From Pyrus communis (lineage: Eukaryota > Streptophyta > Magnoliopsida > Rosales > Rosaceae): a stretch of 64,000 bases of DNA. Position 1 is the stretch's first letter. Every line of letters starts with the position of its first letter. A program made the translations under genes and the position numbers. The stretch is from contig NC_084818.1 in assembly GCF_963583255.1 (NCBI RefSeq), forward strand, positions 15,874,222 to 15,938,221, written 5' to 3'. This document shows, piece after piece, positions 12,118 through 23,459 of this stretch. The notes beneath the pieces are model-generated. The model did not search any database and had not been told where the DNA came from. It worked only from the letters and a program-made list of their open reading frames with translations.

Positions 12118-14119
12118 ATCTTCTAGGGTGACGAGGACAAAACTTACTTCTGAGTATCCTTCTAGTGTTTGTCTGGCCTTGGCGTGCCTTTTAAGCTGAG
12201 TTATTGCGTTTGTAAAAAAACTTTGCACCACCAGTGTCTGCGCCTTTATTGTTGCACATCTGGATTGGGCGGAATAGTGCGTCATAAGCATGACTGCGTG
12301 TGTCTGAAGGTATAACTTGAGCTTCTGGGTTGCAACAACTATCGCCAAAGTTAGCTTTTGAATTTCTGGTTGGTGGTTTCCTCATCGAGGAGAGCTTTTG
12401 AACTGTGGAATACAGGTAGTTGGGCCTCCAGCTCTTCTCGTATGAGGGTAGAGCTTATTGCTGTTTCAGATGCGGCTGCTCGTCCAGTCAGAACTTGAAT
12501 CTCCTTTAGAGTAATGGGGGACTTCATATTCAAGATTGCTCGAATTTGCCTTAAATGTGCATCGGCGAACCTCGTCCCAAAGTGCATGCTTATCTGCTAG
12601 AGCGAAAAAGTTTGCCAGACTTAGATCTTCTTTCGTGATCAATTCTCCGAACAGCAGGTAGTCTGCTAGGAGTCTTTTTTGGAAGACTGTTCTAGCTATC
12701 GAGTCGTTGCATCTGACTATCTTTGCCTTCTTTGTTTTGAACCTCTTCACATAGTCGCAAAATAACTTATTTGGGTTCTTCTTGACGTTGAACAAGTGGT
12801 AGGACTTTTTCTTAATTAAGCAATATAATGAATATTCTTTGGTGAAAACCAAAGAAAATTCGTCGAAACTCTAGATGGATTGTGGCAGTAGGGTGTAGAA
12901 CCAATCTTGCGCCTCACCTTGTAAAATGGTGGCGAATATCTTGCACATGAGATCATCGTTGTTTCGATAGAGGATCATTGCGCTTCAATAATGCTTTAGG
13001 TGTCTCCAGGTCTCCATCCCTTTTAAAGGATGTGAAATGTGGCATGCTAAACTTGCATGGAATCTCTGCTTGCTCAATCTCATTCATGAAGGGTAACCTG
13101 CTTATGTTGGTCATGTCTCATCGTAGCACCTCGTTAGTGACCTTGTTGCGTTGGAAATCGTGCAATCTCTAGGTTAGAAGCCTTTCTACTTCTTCCTGAA
13201 TTTGCCTTTGTTGGGGGTAACAGAGTTTTCGGTTGCCCTCGGTCGTGACCTACTGTTATCGACTTGTCTATGCCGCAGTTGCGGTGCATGTGGTTCGTTC
13301 CTAGCAGGCGAGGGAATTCTTCGCAGGCTGTTGATTGAGCTTGAGCTAGACTGAGTGACTACTTCTCTCCGTCCTTCGTGCTACCTACTCCGATGTGAGG
13401 TGAAGGGTGCTCCTTGCGGGCCTAGCCGCAAATGAACATTTTTCCTAGAAAGTTGCTCATGTTAACTATCGGAGTGTGGTCCCAACCGTGAATGTATGTT
13501 TGTCTGTGGGCCTAGTAGAGAGTGCATGCTTCTCAGCGCACTAAGATGGAAGTATATGCTATCTCGGGGGCCCAATAGGGAATGTAAACTGCCCAAACGC
13601 TCATTTCGTGGCTGGTCGAGTGGTTGCTTGCCGAGAAGCTGTTGGAGAGGTTCTTTGTTTGCCCTTGTCCTACTACGTTGCATCTCGGTGCGCTGCAAGA
13701 GCTAATTCACCAAGGTCGTCTGTTGTGCGAGGGCGCTCGTCAATTCTATGACTTATCGAGACAAGTGTTGTTCTTCATTTGGGTTGGAAGAGCTTGGAAG
13801 AAATGCGTCTCCTTAAGCAGTGGAAGTGTGGTAGACTCCGGGCATGAGATTTGAGTTGGAAAATGTTAAATTCGTGGAGAAATATGGTGAAAATGCCCCT
13901 GGTTCAATCATAGGCCTGGAAATTTGAAGCCGAGACGGTTGAACTAATCTTGGACCGATTTAGGCTGCTTAGAAGGCCATAGGAATAGGCTGGACCACGG
14001 GAGCAGGCTGGGCCACGATAGTGGGCTGCTCTGCATGTCGCACATGTGGGTGTGAGGCTAAGGCTTGACTTGGCAACGCGTTGGGACCGGCCACTTGGAT
14101 GGTTTTTTGGGTGAGATTC
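12118..14119 (-). pseudogene. Degenerate Ty3-type gag remnant, antisense
   Basis: On the minus strand, pieces of a Ty3 gag domain can be read from about 13110 down to 12360: a segment like FSMPHFTSFKRDGD (13020-13065), then FATILQGEAQDWFYTL (12885-12940), then a longer frame at 12466-12852 with DYVKRF and FQKRLLADYLLFGEL. These follow the usual order of retrotransposon gag. Stops and frame changes separate them. Upstream (13400-13620) is a degenerate repeat with (S/R)LLGP motifs, probably the gag N-terminal region. No pol is present; the Athila 3' LTR abuts it at 12118 and a solo LTR at 14120, so it is a fragment nested among later insertions. Confidence 0.65.
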
Positions 14120-15972
14120 TGATAAGAGCACATTTATGCGACTTTGTTAGTTTATTTCCTTGCATTTGCTTAGTTAGTTTCTATTTATTATAGTGATTTA
14201 AGTTATTTTCGTGTGTTTGTAGGTCTAATTAGCTAAAGGGGCAAGAAAAGACAATTTGGAGCATTTTAGAGCAGTTTTGGGCTTGGAATGGAATGGATAG
14301 CACATGCATGGAGTAAGGTGGATGAACGAATTTAAAGTTCAAGAAAGGCTAAGAATATGCTAAAGAGATGGAAGAATTAATTCAAGACAAAGAAGATTTG
14401 AAGCTCAGCAAAGAAAGAAGGAAACATGAGCCATACTACCTTATTTTGTCTTAACCAATCCTAATCCTACACTACCTATGTTCCAGCTGCTAGGGGGGTT
14501 CCTAATTAATTTAGGACACTTAAATATATGTTTCTAGAAGGCTTAATCCTATTCCTTAAGGGATGCTGCACCCTCTTCCTTCTAGAACAACAATTCCTTG
14601 CCGCAAACCCCTTTCCCTTTCTCTCTAGGTCTTGCCGCATATCCTTTTCCCTTTTCCTCTTGGATTCTGACATTTATTTACCCTTTTTCCTTGAGGATTT
14701 GGAGTGCAAATCTTTCCCAAATTTTAATTAATGTCTTTTCCTTTATTTCTATGCTTTCTGCCGCATATAAGGGAAGGAACCATTCATCCATCCATCCATC
14801 CTTCACCATAATTCACACCACATATCCATCATACACACAAACACCCTTGTGTCGCAGCCTTGCAAGGAGAAATGAGAGAAGACACTTGGAGTCGTGCCCT
14901 GCCATTCAAAGTTTGGATTGTTTGAGCGTTTCTAGGTGTATTCAATCTTTTGTTTTCAATGTTTAAATTTAATTGTACTTGTTTAATTGCGAACATGAGG
15001 AGCTAAATTCGTTTTGGCTAGAGGAGAATTCAAAGTCATGAACATATATGTGATATGAATTGATTTCATCCAATTATTGTTTCGCAAAAAAATGAATGCA
15101 ATTTACTTAACTGCTTGATTGATAACTTATTCTTATATGTTGATTAAGGAGGCCTACTTAGTTTGCATGCATGAATTTGATGCTAAAATATAAGGGAGTT
15201 TCACCTAATTGTTATGAACTTATATTTGCAAGTAGTGGAAGTCGCTAGTCACGATCGTGTTAAGTGAATTCCTAGTAAGAGTATCATGCTTTTCATAATT
15301 ACAAATGTCTTGTCAATGCTTATGATTTTCATAGAACTTAATGAGAATAATCTGATAGTTAATTTACTTGATAAGAATAATTTGATTGCATCGCTGAGTC
15401 CAATTCAATGAAATTAGGAAAATCTGATAGTTAATTTGTGCAGTTCACGGTTAATTTGGGGTATTGTCATTCATGGTTTATTGGAATAATATTTGGAAAT
15501 CAATTTGTATGCATATGTGTCATGTGTGGAGAAGGACCCTCTAGCTAGCCATTCACCCATTAAAACACCCAATTTGTCCAAAGTTGTTTAGAGTCTTTAA
15601 ATCTATTTGCTTTTACTTTAAATTCGTCAAAACCAATTCCTCCTTTAATATTTCGTGTTTTACTTAGTTAGAACCTGTTTTAATTTATTTCCTTTAGTGT
15701 TTTGAGTCAAAGTTAAGTTAGAATTCGTCCAAAATCACTCTTAGTTTCTGTTTTGAGTCAATTTACTTGTTTTGTGATGTTTTGAGTCATTCTAGTTTGT
15801 TTTGAGTTATTAGAGTCTAGTTTTCTGTTTTTGAGTCTAGTTTAGTGTAATTGAGTCTAATTTGAGTAGATTAGCAATCCCTCCTAATCCCTAGCCTAGA
15901 ACGATTCCTATTTATCCATACTACAATTGTCAAAAAGAGGGTTTAATTTGTGTGCTATTTTATATCACATCA
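14120..15972 (+). repeat. Solo LTR of an Athila relative
   Basis: 1853 bp from TGATAAGAGCACATTTATGC to TATATCACATCA. It has the same start, end and internal landmarks as the Athila LTR (for example AAAAAGAGGGTTTAATTTGT near 15933), but is much diverged. Flanks are GATTC (14115-14119) and TATTC (15973-15977), a 4-of-5 target duplication. No internal region follows, so it is a solo LTR left by LTR-LTR recombination. Confidence 0.82.
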
Positions 15973-15977
15973 TATTC

Positions 15978-17900
15978 ATGATTTATTAGCTAATTAATAA
16001 ATTAATTGGGTAATAAATCAATTAATTAGCTAATTAATATAATTAGAAAGGAATGATTTGAGGGTTAACTTCTGGAGAAGATTTGATGATGATGAATTAA
16101 ATAGGTTTTGAATAATTACCTATTTTGAGCACTTTTGACCTTGATTGAGTCATGATTGTCCACTGCTCGAGTGTAGGAGTTCTGGTATTCCTCGAGGGTA
16201 ATTTTGTCTTTTTACCCTAGAATCCACGTGTTGTCTCGATATTTTTCTCGATTATTTTTGGCTCCACAAACCCTAATTTCTCCCTCCCTCGCCAACAAAT
16301 ACATACTCACTGAACAAACAAAAAAAAAAGTATAAGATTACCAAGTCGCAGTTGCAGCGCAGCTTCAATCCACCTCAAGTCCATTCATCACCACAACTCC
16401 CTCTCTTTGCCTCTCTTTTCCAGTCTCCAATGAAAGATATCCACCGAGTAAAAAAAAAAAATCAAATTTTTTTAATTACACCTGGTCACAACTACTTGTG
16501 AGCTCGTCCTTTCTCAACCTTTAGATTGTCGTTTGTATGGATGGTCTGCACTCTTCGTCCGCACATTAGACAAGCCCTTATAAACATAGTTTCTAGATTG
16601 TAATGTATAACTTGAAAGTCAATTAGTGATTCTTCTTTACTACAATAAGTACAAGCAGAATGAGGTGAGATAATACAAACCCCATAATTCACTAAATGCT
16701 CTCATTTCTCTCTGCTCGCCGCCCTCTCCCTCTTTATTATAATTCTTCAGTTAAATATACCGATAACACGTTATCAACACGCTTTTGACGTTGCGTTAAA
16801 GAGTCTGTCCATCTTTAATGAGGGAAGTGTTACCTTTCAACCATTCTTATTATGGTTCACATATTATAACAGAGGTTATGGATTTGTCCATAGATTCACC
16901 TTCACAAGTCGGGGTTTCTTCAAAGGTTCTAGATGAACCAGCCTTATCAACTCCAATCCAAGCACATCTTTAATCCACATGAAATCGAGCGCTTACACCC
17001 TTCACCACCTCCCTCTCTCTGCCTCTCTTTCCCCACCTATACAACCCTCAATCTCCGACAAAAACACACCCATTGAATCGAAAAAAGTAAAGGTACATGA
17101 TTTACCAACTCCCAATTAATCCACACTGAAATCGAACCCACCCGCTCTTCTTTCCAGGCCAAGGTAACCCTCTTTCCCTCCCTTGCCAACAAAAACACTC
17201 ATTGAACAAAAAATAGAGGTATAAGATTACCATGTCACAATTGCAACGCATCTTCAATCCACCTCAAGTCCATTCCTCACCCCAGCTCCTCCTCTTTGCC
17301 TCTCTTTCCCCGTCTCCGATGAAAGATACCCACTGAGTAAAAAAAATTCAAAATTTTTTATTTACACTTGGTCACAACAACCCGGTTCTACTCGTGAGCT
17401 CGTCCCTTCTCAGCCTTTAGATCGTCATCCCTACGAATGGTCCGCACACTTCGTCCGAACATTAGACACGCCCTTATAGAGATTGTGATCTCTAATTGGG
17501 TACCATCTACAGTTTTATTACAGTAAAGCCCACCTTTAATTAACTGCAAAAACCTTCCTCAGAGCCTCAGATCCTTGTATGTTGACAATCATCTACCACA
17601 ACATTCATGCCCATCATTATTCATGATTTTAATGATTAATTAGACAAAAACAAAATCGTTGATAAAAAAAAAAAGGACAAAAACAAATTCCAAGCATCTG
17701 TAAGTTCGCTAATTTATCTCAAAAAATACTAATCAACTACAAAACAATTACAAAAAACAGAATCTTTTTTCATTCAGTGGAGTCGGTTGAGTCAAATACA
17801 AAACAATTAATCTCAAAATAATAATACGCCCGGGTCAAGTACAATCAAACAATCAGCTTGCCCTTATTTATTCTTTCACTATATTTGACTGTTGTAGTCC
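15978..17900. other. Intergenic DNA with a direct duplication
   Basis: No ORF or RNA gene supported. 16282-16600 and 17176-17495 are imperfect direct repeats of about 320 bp (shared blocks include TTCAATCCACCTCAAGTCCA and GAGCTCGTC near the right ends). A weaker third stretch lies at about 17000-17130. The rest is AT-rich. Confidence 0.7.
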
Positions 17901-18106
17901 TCTTTTAGCTACTCAAATGACACTAAAAATCCCAAGAAAAATTACAGCAAACTTTCTGTTAGTCAACAGAAAACATCGGAAACATTGTGCCTTGTTTCTT
18001 CTCTTTTTCCCAAGTACATATTGAAAACACAAAACAAGAAATGAAACACAACCAAACAATTCATTCTCGACAAGAACCTTTGGACCTTGATCTGGATAGA
18101 AAACTA

Positions 18107-20670
18107 TTACGTCGACTCTACTCTGAGAAAAATCTTCATGAACTCGTATACAAGATAACTTATAGCAGCTGACGGTAAAACCTGGTGAGCACATGAGAAA
18201 AAGGTCAAGAAACTTCACCGCAAACCTGATCGAATGACAAAAGGGCTCGACAAAAGATGTGTTCTCATCTAAAGAATCGTGAGAGTACCATACCTGCAAT
18301 AGGCTTGGTGTTAATCCTGCATAAAGAGCAGGTACACCTCCTTGCTCAACAATTTTCACACAAGTTGCGAAAGCACTTAACTTAGTTGCCCGAACTTGCA
18401 TCTGAAGGTGTCTCCTCACAACTTCAAATGGATATGTAGCAGCTTCAGAACAAGCACCGGCAATTGCCCCATATAGTAATGTTCGAACGGGACCCAACTC
18501 CAGTTGTTCCATAGCATTCAGTTTATCACCTTCTTGTTTCTTGTGTTGGATCCTTTTAATCCCTTCAGGTGAATGCAGATAAGCTGATTTCAGTATATCA
18601 TAAACACCATAGAAAACTGCACCTGAAGGTGCCATGCTCACAATCGAGGGTAGTAAACCCTTGTAAAGCGAAAAAAACCCTTCAGTTTGGATCATGTGGC
18701 GGAAAGCACCAATTACACCACCCAAGGTTTCTCCACCAGGTGCTACCATCTTTGTTCTGATCTGAAAGAATTGACATTTTAGAATAGGACTTGGGCCAAT
18801 TCTTAAGTGCAAGCAATAGAATTCAGCCTATGCACACTCTTACGGTGTGACCTATAAAAGTGTGGGTCATAGACGATCAATCCTATTCTGCACATTGAAC
18901 TACAAAGTTGAAGAAGAAATAATTTGAACACAAATTAACAGTGAAACCAGGAAAAAAGTGCTTACGAGATGAACTCAGCTGAAGCAAATAACAATAGAAG
19001 GTTGCAACATACCGTGTCCATAGGTAAGCAGAGCAAAGTGGCTGTAATTCCAGCCGCGGCACCAGCAAGAAACCTCTCGTAATTTGTGGACTCCTCATTC
19101 CGAAACAATTTCATCAGATGATTTCTGTAAGTATCGTAAGCATAGAAATTGATAGCCTTAAAGGGTGCCGTGCGAAGAATATTGACAAAATTTCCTCTCC
19201 AAAATCCCTTCAGCCCTTGAGAAGCTGCAATCGTCCTGATGAGCTCAAAAAGGTTCTTCTGTTCACCTCGAACTATATATTCCAGCTTTAGCCTCTCAAG
19301 AGGAGCAACAAACGTCCTAAGAAAAAGAAAACACCAAGAAGTTTCTTTTGAGTCCTGGAGAAGCATATGATGTACCATTAACCAAATTAAAGCATAACAA
19401 ATGATTCAGAACCAAAATCACATCGAAAAGAGAAATGGACGCTCCATCTTTAGTTGCTTCAAAATCACAAGTTAACAGAAACTGACAATTGGGTTTTTGT
19501 TTTCCATTTATAGACCAACTCCAATGGAGTCATATAAATTTAGTTTTTAGTCCAAAATTTGCCCCCCATTGCATGTATCTCTAACGGTCGAGAATATCCA
19601 ATAAAGGAATCATACAAATTTTGTTTTTAGTGCAAAGTTTTTGTTCAAATATCCACACAAAATCAAAACCACATCACAAAAATTTATTTGACCGGAATTT
19701 GAAATCAAAATAAAAAATTTCTCTTTATTTGGAGGATCAAAAACTTCAAAATCACCATCTTAAAAAAAAAAAAAAAAAACAAAACAAAACAAAAACGCTT
19801 GTTTTCATATGACAATGTATTAGAGTTTTAGTCAAAATAGAACGTAGCGGAAAAATTGCGTGATGGCAAAGGGTTTGAATATTTGACATGGATTTATTGA
19901 TAAATTTTAGTTTTTATATTAATTTCATTTGCATTTAATGATAATTATATAAAAGGGCTGAAAAAAAATTCATATTTAAAATTTAAGTGAAGTTATACTG
20001 ATTCAAATAAAATTTTCTTAAAAGTTTATTGAGTCCACCTGAGTCAGCTTAAAAATACAAAAATCTAAAACACGGGAATGGGAGAAGCATAATGTAATTC
20101 TATTGTCAATCTAAAAGCGTGCGGTAATTCACAAACAAATACAACTCATTCGGGTTTGGAGTGATCGAACCTTGAAACCATAGCAGCAACAGCTCCAGAC
20201 CAAAGATGCTTGGTGGTATTCATAGCACCCGATCCCTTCCGTGCAGTCTCACCCTCACCCTCGAACACCGCCACAATGGCGGCCTCCTCCTCCTCCGAGG
20301 ACGAAAAGCTTTTATCCCCATTTTGCCCCAGGACTTGTCCTGATTCCCGAACATACCTTTCCTCACCACCATCCCTTTCACTCCCCTTTATGGACAAGCT
20401 CACAGACAAAAGCAACCCGCCGCCACCACCTCGTCTTAAACCTTCAAAACGCAGCGTCTTGTGGCAGTGGCGCCTTAAACAACAGGCCGAACCGGAACCG
20501 GAACGCAAACGGGTACGGTGAGAAATCAAAGAAACGAAGGAAGGAGGGATGGTGTTGCTGGGGTGCAGGAACAGTCCTCCGAGGGAGATCGGATCGGGAT
20601 CGGGATCGGACGGGTAGGAATTGATGAAACGGGTGAGGAGGTTGAAGCTGGAGTGGTCGGGTGGGAGCAT
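18107..20670 (-). CDS. BTL3: Mitochondrial adenine nucleotide transporter, BTL3-like (four exons)
   Basis: Mitochondrial carrier family protein; Arabidopsis BTL3-type members are proposed to move adenine nucleotides across the inner mitochondrial membrane. Exons by splice sites and phase: 20670-20171, 19316-19013, 18761-18294, 18181-18107 (stop TAA 18109-18107). All introns are GT-AG and the joined length is 1347 nt, 448 residues. Three carrier repeats carry the signatures PLERLK, PMDTIR and PFEVVR; the core starts at TTKHLWSGAVAAMVSR in exon 1. Residues 1-150 precede the core: basic, Gly/Ser-rich, then an acidic SSSEEEE patch, as in other long carriers. The ATG at 20670 is the first in its frame; a later start is possible. 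No break seen. The ADP/ATP-type substrate is inferred from family resemblance. Confidence 0.88.
19317..20170 (-). other. Large first intron of the BTL3-like gene
   Basis: 854 bp between exons 1 and 2, AT-rich, with a poly-A tract at 19760-19778. No ORF or recognisable repeat beyond low complexity. Confidence 0.7.
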
Positions 20671-20786
20671 TTCCGGGGACGTGAAAACGGCGTCGTAGAA
20701 GGGTGGAGGAGCGTGGGAACTAACGACATTTAGGGGTTAATAAGAGAGTGGGGAAGAGATGAGGGGGAGGAAGGAAGCCTGAAGAG

Positions 20787-20790
<4 letters not shown>

Positions 20791-20831
<41 letters not shown>
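20791..20831. repeat. (GA)n microsatellite upstream of the BTL3-like gene
   Basis: About 20 GA units, reading as (CT)n on the gene strand about 120 bp before its ATG. CT tracts are common in plant 5' leaders; a regulatory role is inference. Confidence 0.85.
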
Positions 20832-20834
<3 letters not shown>

Positions 20835-20849
20835 GAACAATTAGAGAGA

Positions 20850-21540
20850 ATGTTTGGAATTGTTGCGGGAAATGAAAGCGACGGGTGGGAATTTTGAATT
20901 GCTTGATGGTGGATTTGGTGCTTGGTTCCCATCGCCTTCACTTCATTTCAGTATCTCTGGTTTGGATGATTGCTTGATTGAACCCTTTCTGTTTGGAACT
21001 TTGGATCCCACCAACCTCCAAACCTCCAAATACTTGCTCCCTTTCCTTACAAACCATAAAATAATCGGACCAGAATCTGACGGCTGAGATTGGGCGAGCT
21101 CACGCGTAGAACCGGGTAATCTGCTACATCGAACGGGTCAAATTTCCCCGGGCAAAATCAGTCTCCTCTCCTTTTTCTGCAGACCACTCCATCAATTTCT
21201 TTGTCAATTTTCCCCCCAGCGAGTCGGGAGTGCTGAGCGTGAAGAGCAGCGGCACTTCTTCAAACAGAAAGATAGGATATTTTGTCGCTAAGAAGAAGAT
21301 TGAGAGCTCTTCAAGCAAGCAGGCAGCTGATTTCAAGCACAAATTTGTGCACACTGTCACAAAAACTGAGGTTGAACCCATCACCCATGTCAAATATTTG
21401 ATTAATTTTTTGAATTTTTTAACTTTTTGACCTCAAAGTTGTCTTCTTTGGATTGGTTTTTCAATTGGGTGAATTGGGTTTGAGGGGTTGTGAATTGATT
21501 TAGCTGTTTTTGATAGACTATGAGATGTTTTAATGACTCG
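20850..21540. other. Intergenic segment, one short unassigned ORF
   Basis: Holds the likely promoter of the BTL3-like gene. A plus-strand frame at 21230-21430 is open for 66 codons but has no recognised motif. Confidence 0.5.
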
Positions 21541-21552
21541 CTATAGAGCCTA

Positions 21553-22970
21553 AGCTAAAGTCCCAAGAGCAACATTCTGGCCACCACCTTCTGGGACAAC
21601 CAGGTATGTATGTATGTAGCCTTACATTCCGTTTGGTTGCTAAGAAAGTTTTTCTATAGGATTCGATCGGATTCAATTTCTGTCATCAGACTACCAGGCA
21701 ATATAATATATGATTAGGATTCACGTATAATTATTTACTACAGTATGCTTATTGCTTATGTATATGTATGTATGATTCATGGGAACTGAAGTAGATACAT
21801 GATTGGATTGAATTTATAATTTCTTGTCTTGTCTTTGCAACCAAACACAGTTTATTGGTAGGATTAAGTAATGACTGCTGGTATGCCCGTGTTTAGGTGC
21901 AATGCTGGGAGATACACCAGAGTGGACAAAATCTTGCTAGTGTGGCCAAGGCATCCATACCCCCACGACCAACCGGTAATCTCTCTCTCTCTCTCTCTCT
22001 CTCTCATGAAACTAGTTTGGTAGTCAAATTATTTTGTTTCGCAAGTTTGAATTCCAACATATTGTGTAATTAAGGATACATCCATACGCAACAATGTGTC
22101 AACTATAGTTTTTAATTATAACTAGGGTATGAATTAGAAATATCCGAGATGAGTTTATAAATGCTAGATGGCCTGCCTTTGCTTATAGAATTCGAACTTG
22201 GAACTTTTTACCACTCTACTGGGTCCTGGCAGAGCTAGGGGCGTTTACATCCGGCCATGGCCCTCTGATATGATTCATAACTTCTGCTCTTCATAGCAAC
22301 TTAGCGTTATTTCTGGTTGAATATAAAACAAACAATAGTTTTGCTGTTTGTTTCTAGATATATACTCAGGAATCGAGATAAGAGTAGTTTTACACAATAC
22401 TAAATATAACAAAAAAAAAAAAAAAAAGAAAAAAAAAACGGTGAGAAATATATTGGACGCAAAATGTTTTTACTGTTACAATTGGATGCACAATTTTGCT
22501 TAGATAAAAACAGTACAATCTCTGTGTAGAAGGACAATTGCTTTTAGAATTGTTATATGTTGTTGATTTTAAGCAAGTAATTTTTGTACTGTTATTCTAC
22601 GATCTCGTTTAAAAAGATAAGAGTCCTTTTAATAAGGATCACCACTATTCCAAAGTTTTACTGATACATACATATCTTTGTGCATGCAAAAGTATGTGAT
22701 TTAATTTGAGATCACATTAGATCAATGCATGTCAATTAGGGACATTCTGTGATATAACTGGGAAGGTTATATGTCTATCTGTATAGGTTTAGCGCTCAAC
22801 TTGGAAGGATGATGGATCTACTGTGTTCTCTGGTGGTTGTGACAAGCAAGTTAAGAGTGGCCTTTGGCTGGTAACCAACCAGTGACCGCTACATACATGA
22901 TGCACCCATAAAAGAGGTTGCTTGGGATCCCGGAGGAAATGAACTACTTAGTCACAGGAATCTGAGGAAG
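21553..22970 (+). pseudogene. RAE1-like WD40 mRNA-export factor pseudogene (three exon remnants)
   Basis: RAE1 is a WD40 protein of the nuclear pore that takes part in mRNA export. Three exon-like blocks match its first WD repeats in order: SPKSNILATTFWDNQ ending at 21603 before GTATGT; QCWEIHQSGQ...AKASIP at 21897-21975 before GTAAT; WKDDGSTVFSGGCDKQVK, then pieces reading NQPVT and APIKEVAWDPGGNELL, at 22787-22964. The introns (293 and 811 bp) keep AG/GT ends, so it arose by DNA duplication, not retroposition. It is broken: TAA at about 21553-21555, a shifted frame at the C run near 21960, TAG at 22789-22791 and further frame changes. The rest of the seven-bladed propeller is absent, cut off at the LINE-type remnant. 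Confidence 0.78.
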
Positions 22971-23450
22971 GAGGAGGGAAGAGAGAGGAGGCACGACACA
23001 GGTGTAAGCTATTACAATTACAGGGTGTACTCCAGCGCGAGCTTCCCAGGTAGTTGGAACCCAAGCCTTATCTACATTAATTTTGATGAGTGGACTTTGA
23101 GGGGCTTTGCAAGTGATGGTTCTCTGTACTGCAGGGCCCATGGAGAGATAGGAAAATTGATTGTACTGATGCAATGTCCGATACAAGCTTGGTGCCCTGT
23201 CGTCGAAAATAGCCGAGCATCGCTCTTTCCACATTAATTCTGGAAGGTTAGATGCTACCGATTAATTAGCCATAGAAGATGCCAGCAGTCTAGAGACACC
23301 ATAGTTGGAGTTGGCCCAGGAATAGTCATCAAAGGCAGAGGGTGAGTGCGATCGGTGACGAGCAAATAATTGCTGGGAATTTGAAGCATGTCAATTTTAT
23401 AAGTGGGCACCGCCAACGCCATCAATTTTATAAGCACCTATTTGTCGACG
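22950..23450 (-). pseudogene. Non-LTR retrotransposon RNase H-like remnant
   Basis: The minus strand encodes MWKERCSAIFDDRAP then LIKINVDKAWVPTTWEA (about 23090-23234). This is the linker plus the start of the RNase H-type domain (RVT_3 family, INVDxAW) at the end of plant LINE ORF2. It continues as short broken frames on both sides. No RT or endonuclease is visible. Confidence 0.65.
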
Positions 23451-23459
23451 ATATTCCTA

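Noticed and set aside
20210..20624. Plus-strand frames of 103 and 127 codons
   Set aside because: They are antisense to exon 1 of the BTL3-like gene and are Pro/Ser-rich shadows.
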